Origin: Roseomonas gilardii subsp. gilardii
Lineage (GTDB): Bacteria; Pseudomonadota; Alphaproteobacteria; Acetobacterales; Acetobacteraceae
DNA: 64,000 bases
Direction of reading: 5' to 3'
Assembly: GCF_023078375.1 (NCBI RefSeq)
Contig: NZ_CP095554.1
Location: 1,786,501 to 1,850,500, forward strand
The notes under the pieces were generated by a model that was given only the letters and a program-made list of their open reading frames with translations, searched no databases and had not been told where the DNA came from. Below are positions 61,599-64,000 of the stretch, in pieces. Position 1 is the first letter of the stretch; each line of letters begins with the position of its first letter. A program made the translations under genes and the position numbers.

Positions 61599-61649
61599 CT
61601 AAGATGCCATTCGGGTGGCACAGCCAAGGAACGTGAACAAGAACAACAT
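61599..61649 (-). CDS. Possible 16-codon leader ORF
   Basis: ATG at 61649 to TAG at 61599 encodes MLFLFTFLGCATRMAS, hydrophobic with a Cys, 15 bp ahead of the glycoside hydrolase start and downstream of a TATAAT. There is no clear ribosome binding site. It may be chance. Confidence 0.2.
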   Translation of the reverse strand: MLFLFTFLGCATRMAS

Positions 61650-61695
61650 CACAACCGCGATACTGATCGCAACATTCCGCAGTCGCGAGGGGGGA

Positions 61696-61726
61696 ATTAT
61701 AGGATTTTTAACCTAATTATTAACAA
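61696..61726 (-). promoter_or_regulatory. Putative sigma-70 promoter of the glycoside hydrolase gene
   Basis: Minus strand: -10 TATAAT (61701-61696) and -35 TTGTTA (61726-61721), spacer 19 bp, longer than ideal. It lies in a markedly AT-rich stretch (61690-61745) in an otherwise GC-rich region, about 110 bp before the GTG start. Confidence 0.5.
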
Positions 61727-61774
61727 ACCTTTCCGCGAGGAAGATTCAATCCCCTCGCGTAATGGGCGATTCCG

Positions 61775-63475
61775 TCAGGGTTTGGCGGCCAGGCTGTGCT
61801 GCTCGCGGACCTCGTGAAAGCGCAGCTCGGGGAAGTCCTCCGCCGCCCGGTTGCGGCGCCAGTCGCTGCTGAAGAAGGCCACCAGCGCGCCGTCGTGATC
61901 CTCGGCGATGTCGTGCGGGATGGTGCGCTTGAAGCGCTCCACCGCCGCCGGGTCCTCCGAGGTCACCCAGCGCATCAGGCTCCAGGGCGTGCCCTCGTAG
62001 CGGCTGGGGACGCCGTATTCAGCCTTCAGCCGCTCGGCCAGCACGTCGAGCTGCAGGGCACCGACCACCCCCACCACGGGCGGGGTGCCGTCCAGGGGGC
62101 GGAAGAGCTGGACCACGCCTTCCTCGGCGAGTTGCTCCAGCGCGGTGCGGAGCTTCTTGCCGACCATGGCGTCCTCGATCATCACCCGGCGCAGGATCTC
62201 GGGGGCGAAGCTGGGGACGCCGGAGAAGTTCAGGGCCTCCTTCTCGGTCAGCGTGTCACCGATTCGGAGGATGCCGTGATTGGCGATGCCGACCACGTCG
62301 CCGGGCCAGGCTTCCTCGGCCACCTGCCGGTCCTGGGCGAAGAAGAAGAGCGGGGCGTTGACGGGGACCTGCTTGCCGGTGCGGGTCTGGCGCAGGCGCA
62401 TGCCCTTCTGCAGCCGGCCGGAGCAGATGCGCAGGAAGGCGACGCGGTCCCGGTGGTTGGGGTCCATGTTCGCCTGGATCTTGAAGACGAAGCCGGTCAG
62501 TTCGGGCTCGGAGGCCGTCACGGTGCGGCTGTCGGCGGCGCGGTCGCGGGGCGGGGGAGCGAAGCGGGCCAGCCCTTCCAGCAGGTGGCCGATGCCGAAG
62601 TCGCGCAGGGCGGAGCCGAAATAGACCGGCGTCATCGTGCCCTCCAGGAAGCGCGCCGGGTCGAAATCCGGATAGGCGCCAGCCAGTTCGGCGCCGTCGC
62701 GGAGCTCCTGGGCCAGGTCGGGCTTCACCAGCGTGTCCAGCTTCGGGTCGTCCAGGCCGGAAAGCTTCACCGGGCCGGAGCCCTCGGCCATCAGGTGCAG
62801 GGCGGGGTCGAGCAGGTCATAGGTGCCGACGAAGGAGCGGCCGGCGCCGACCGGCCAGGCGACCGGGGCGACATCGAGGGCCAGCGTCTTCTCGATCTCG
62901 TCCAGCAGCTCGAAGATGTCCTTCGATTCCCGGTCCATCTTGTTGATGAAGGTGATGATCGGGATGTCGCGCAGGCGGCAGACCTCGAAGAGCTTGCGGG
63001 TCTGGGCCTCGATACCCTTGGCGGCGTCGATCACCATCACCGCTGCGTCCACGGCGGTGAGGGTGCGGTAGGTGTCCTCGGAGAAGTCCTCGTGGCCCGG
63101 CGTGTCGAGCAGGTTGAAGACCACGCCGTCGCGCTCGAAGGTCATGACCGAGGTGGCCACGGAGATGCCGCGGTCCTGCTCGATCTTCATCCAGTCCGAG
63201 CGGGTGCGGCGGCGGTCGCCCTTGGCGCGGACCTGGCCGGCGAGCTGGATGGCGCCGCCGCGCAGCAGCAGCTTCTCCGTCAGGGTGGTCTTGCCGGCAT
63301 CCGGGTGGGCGATGATGGCGAAGGCGCGCCGTCGCGCGGCCTCGCGCGCCACGGCATTGGGCGCGGCCTCGCGCGCCACGGCGGTGTCGGAGGCCCCGGT
63401 GGAGGCCCCAGTGGAGGTTCCGGTGGCGGCATGGGTTTCCGGACCAGACGGCCGGGAAAGGACGGGCTGGTCCAT
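61775..63475 (-). CDS. prfC: Peptide chain release factor 3
   Basis: Translation GTPase that recycles RF1/RF2 from the ribosome. G1 is AIIAHPDAGKTTLTEKLLLR; QLAGQVRAKGDRRRTRSDWM and EQDRGISVATSVMTF (G2 region), LLDTPGHEDFSEDTYRTLT (G3) and TFINKMDRES (G4) are diagnostic of RF3, as is the C-terminal VVGALQLDVLAERLKAEYGV. 566 residues from ATG 63475, chosen for AGGAAAG seven bases before it; ATG 63502 lacks a ribosome site. The first 45 residues are a low-complexity extension built from DNA repeats. Confidence 0.94.
   Translation of the reverse strand: MDQPVLSRPSGPETHAATGTSTGASTGASDTAVAREAAPNAVAREAARRRAFAIIAHPDAGKTTLTEKLLLRGGAIQLAGQVRAKGDRRRTRSDWMKIEQDRGISVATSVMTFERDGVVFNLLDTPGHEDFSEDTYRTLTAVDAAVMVIDAAKGIEAQTRKLFEVCRLRDIPIITFINKMDRESKDIFELLDEIEKTLALDVAPVAWPVGAGRSFVGTYDLLDPALHLMAEGSGPVKLSGLDDPKLDTLVKPDLAQELRDGAELAGAYPDFDPARFLEGTMTPVYFGSALRDFGIGHLLEGLARFAPPPRDRAADSRTVTASEPELTGFVFKIQANMDPNHRDRVAFLRICSGRLQKGMRLRQTRTGKQVPVNAPLFFFAQDRQVAEEAWPGDVVGIANHGILRIGDTLTEKEALNFSGVPSFAPEILRRVMIEDAMVGKKLRTALEQLAEEGVVQLFRPLDGTPPVVGVVGALQLDVLAERLKAEYGVPSRYEGTPWSLMRWVTSEDPAAVERFKRTIPHDIAEDHDGALVAFFSSDWRRNRAAEDFPELRFHEVREQHSLAAKP
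63334..63382. repeat. 22-bp direct repeat in the prfC 5' extension
   Basis: Copies at 63334-63355 and 63361-63382 (period 27 bp), in frame, encoding AVAREAAPNAVAREAARR. Next to it a shorter repeat encodes GTSTGASTGAS. Together they lengthen the RF3 N terminus. Confidence 0.75.
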
Positions 63476-63617
63476 CGGCAGCTTTCCTGTCAGCGAGTTC
63501 ATGAGGTTCGGCGAGGGTTCTAGCGCGCCCGCAGGCAAGATGGGGAGGGCAGGGGCCGCGTGCCAGCGCGGCGCTGTCGGCGGGGCGGTCAGGGGATACG
63601 GACGGGGAGGGCGGAGC

Positions 63618-64000
63618 ATGGTTCATGCCGGGGCGTGGCGGCTGGGCCGCCGGTTCATGCCGGGGCGGCGGGCGGCCCTGCTGGCCCTGGCGCTGGCGGG
63701 CCTGCCCTGGCCGGGCGCGGGAGGGCGGGCGCTGTCCCTGGAGGTCCCGTTCACGTCCCGCGAGTACAAGCAGGGGCTGGATGTCGCCGCGCTCGGCCCC
63801 CAGGCGATGAGCGGGGCGCCGGCGCTGGTGGAGCGGCTGCGGGGCCTGCTGGCCCGGGGCGGCGAGGGGCGGGGGCTGGCGGGCCTGTCCTTCGGCCCGC
63901 CGCGGTGGCGGGCGGTCCGCTTCTTCGACACGGCGGATTGCCGGCTCCGGCGGGCCTCCCTGCTGCTCCGGCTGCGGGGCGAGGGGGCGGAGGGGGAGGT
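63618..64000 (+). CDS. Exported CYTH-like protein, 3' end cut by window
   Basis: Open from ATG 63618 to the window edge (at least 127 residues). A basic N terminus is followed by a hydrophobic signal stretch (RRAALLALALAGLPWPGAGG), so the protein is probably exported or anchored. The mature part reads LEVPFTSREYKQGLDVAAL and VRFFDTADCRLRRASLLLRL; the latter resembles the FFDTxDxxLxxxxxxLRLR strand of CYTH (adenylyl cyclase/thiamine triphosphatase) domains. A GGGAGGGCGGAG precedes the ATG. ATG 63657 is an alternative start. Divergent from prfC. The identity needs the missing part. Confidence 0.55.
   Translation, partial: MVHAGAWRLGRRFMPGRRAALLALALAGLPWPGAGGRALSLEVPFTSREYKQGLDVAALGPQAMSGAPALVERLRGLLARGGEGRGLAGLSFGPPRWRAVRFFDTADCRLRRASLLLRLRGEGAEGE

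Overview
The window is GC-rich (roughly 70 percent by eye) chromosomal DNA from an alphaproteobacterium. The best guess is Rhodospirillales/Acetobacteraceae, Roseomonas-like. The guess rests on the coding style (many GTG/TTG starts, short gene overlaps), a DUF2125 protein, an RNase E with a long insertion in its S1 domain, a ScfR/DUF2083 regulator, and a GlgE-type glycogen locus next to glgCA. I recognised no tRNA, rRNA, CRISPR array, insertion sequence or prophage.

Layout. 1-1640: end of tyrosine/homogentisate catabolism (fahA, maiA). 1641-2384: spacer packed with stem-loops. 2385-9726: a COG0523 zinc-type GTPase with a WD40 partner, a stand-alone TreS-like GH13 enzyme, a ScfR-type regulator behind an array of direct repeats and a palindrome, a DUF2125 protein and ChaC. 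9727-9992: spacer with three DnaA-box-like sites, one a perfect consensus. 9993-13137 (minus strand): ftsE-ftsX-ydcF-plsC. 13198-17538: zinc-ribbon membrane protein and a large hybrid histidine kinase.

17906-43208 is a nearly complete glycogen/trehalose/maltose-1-phosphate region: glgC-glgA (plus strand), then on the minus strand, in transcription order, glgE, treS-mak, glgB, glgX, treZ, malQ, a hybrid histidine kinase, treY and glgP. Several junctions overlap (ATGA, 11 nt, 17 nt), so glgE to malQ looks like one transcription unit. The logic is a cycle. GlgC/GlgA and TreS-Mak/GlgE make alpha-1,4-glucan by two routes and GlgB branches it. GlgP/GlgX/MalQ take it apart, and TreY/TreZ turn it into trehalose. 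Strikingly, treY, the embedded kinase, glgX and treS-mak each carry one frameshift in a short G/C run, while protein conservation is intact on both sides of every break. I saw no comparable break elsewhere in the window, except perhaps at the unresolved start of the ggt-like lipoprotein gene.

43494-64000 is mixed housekeeping and accessory content: an MBL-fold hydrolase behind a 24-bp tandem repeat with palindromes, an aminotransferase, a gamma-glutamyltransferase-like lipoprotein, a DsbA-like oxidoreductase, an AstE/AspA-type zinc hydrolase whose start lies at a perfect 21-bp inverted repeat, a TPR protein, a CinA-N protein, a GNAT-Nudix fusion, RNase E, a Bcr/CflA transporter, DUF2171, YihY, a glycoside hydrolase with two CBM60-like modules but no signal peptide, release factor 3, and the start of an exported CYTH-like protein cut by the window end.

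All functional calls come from reading the translated sequence; no database search was run.
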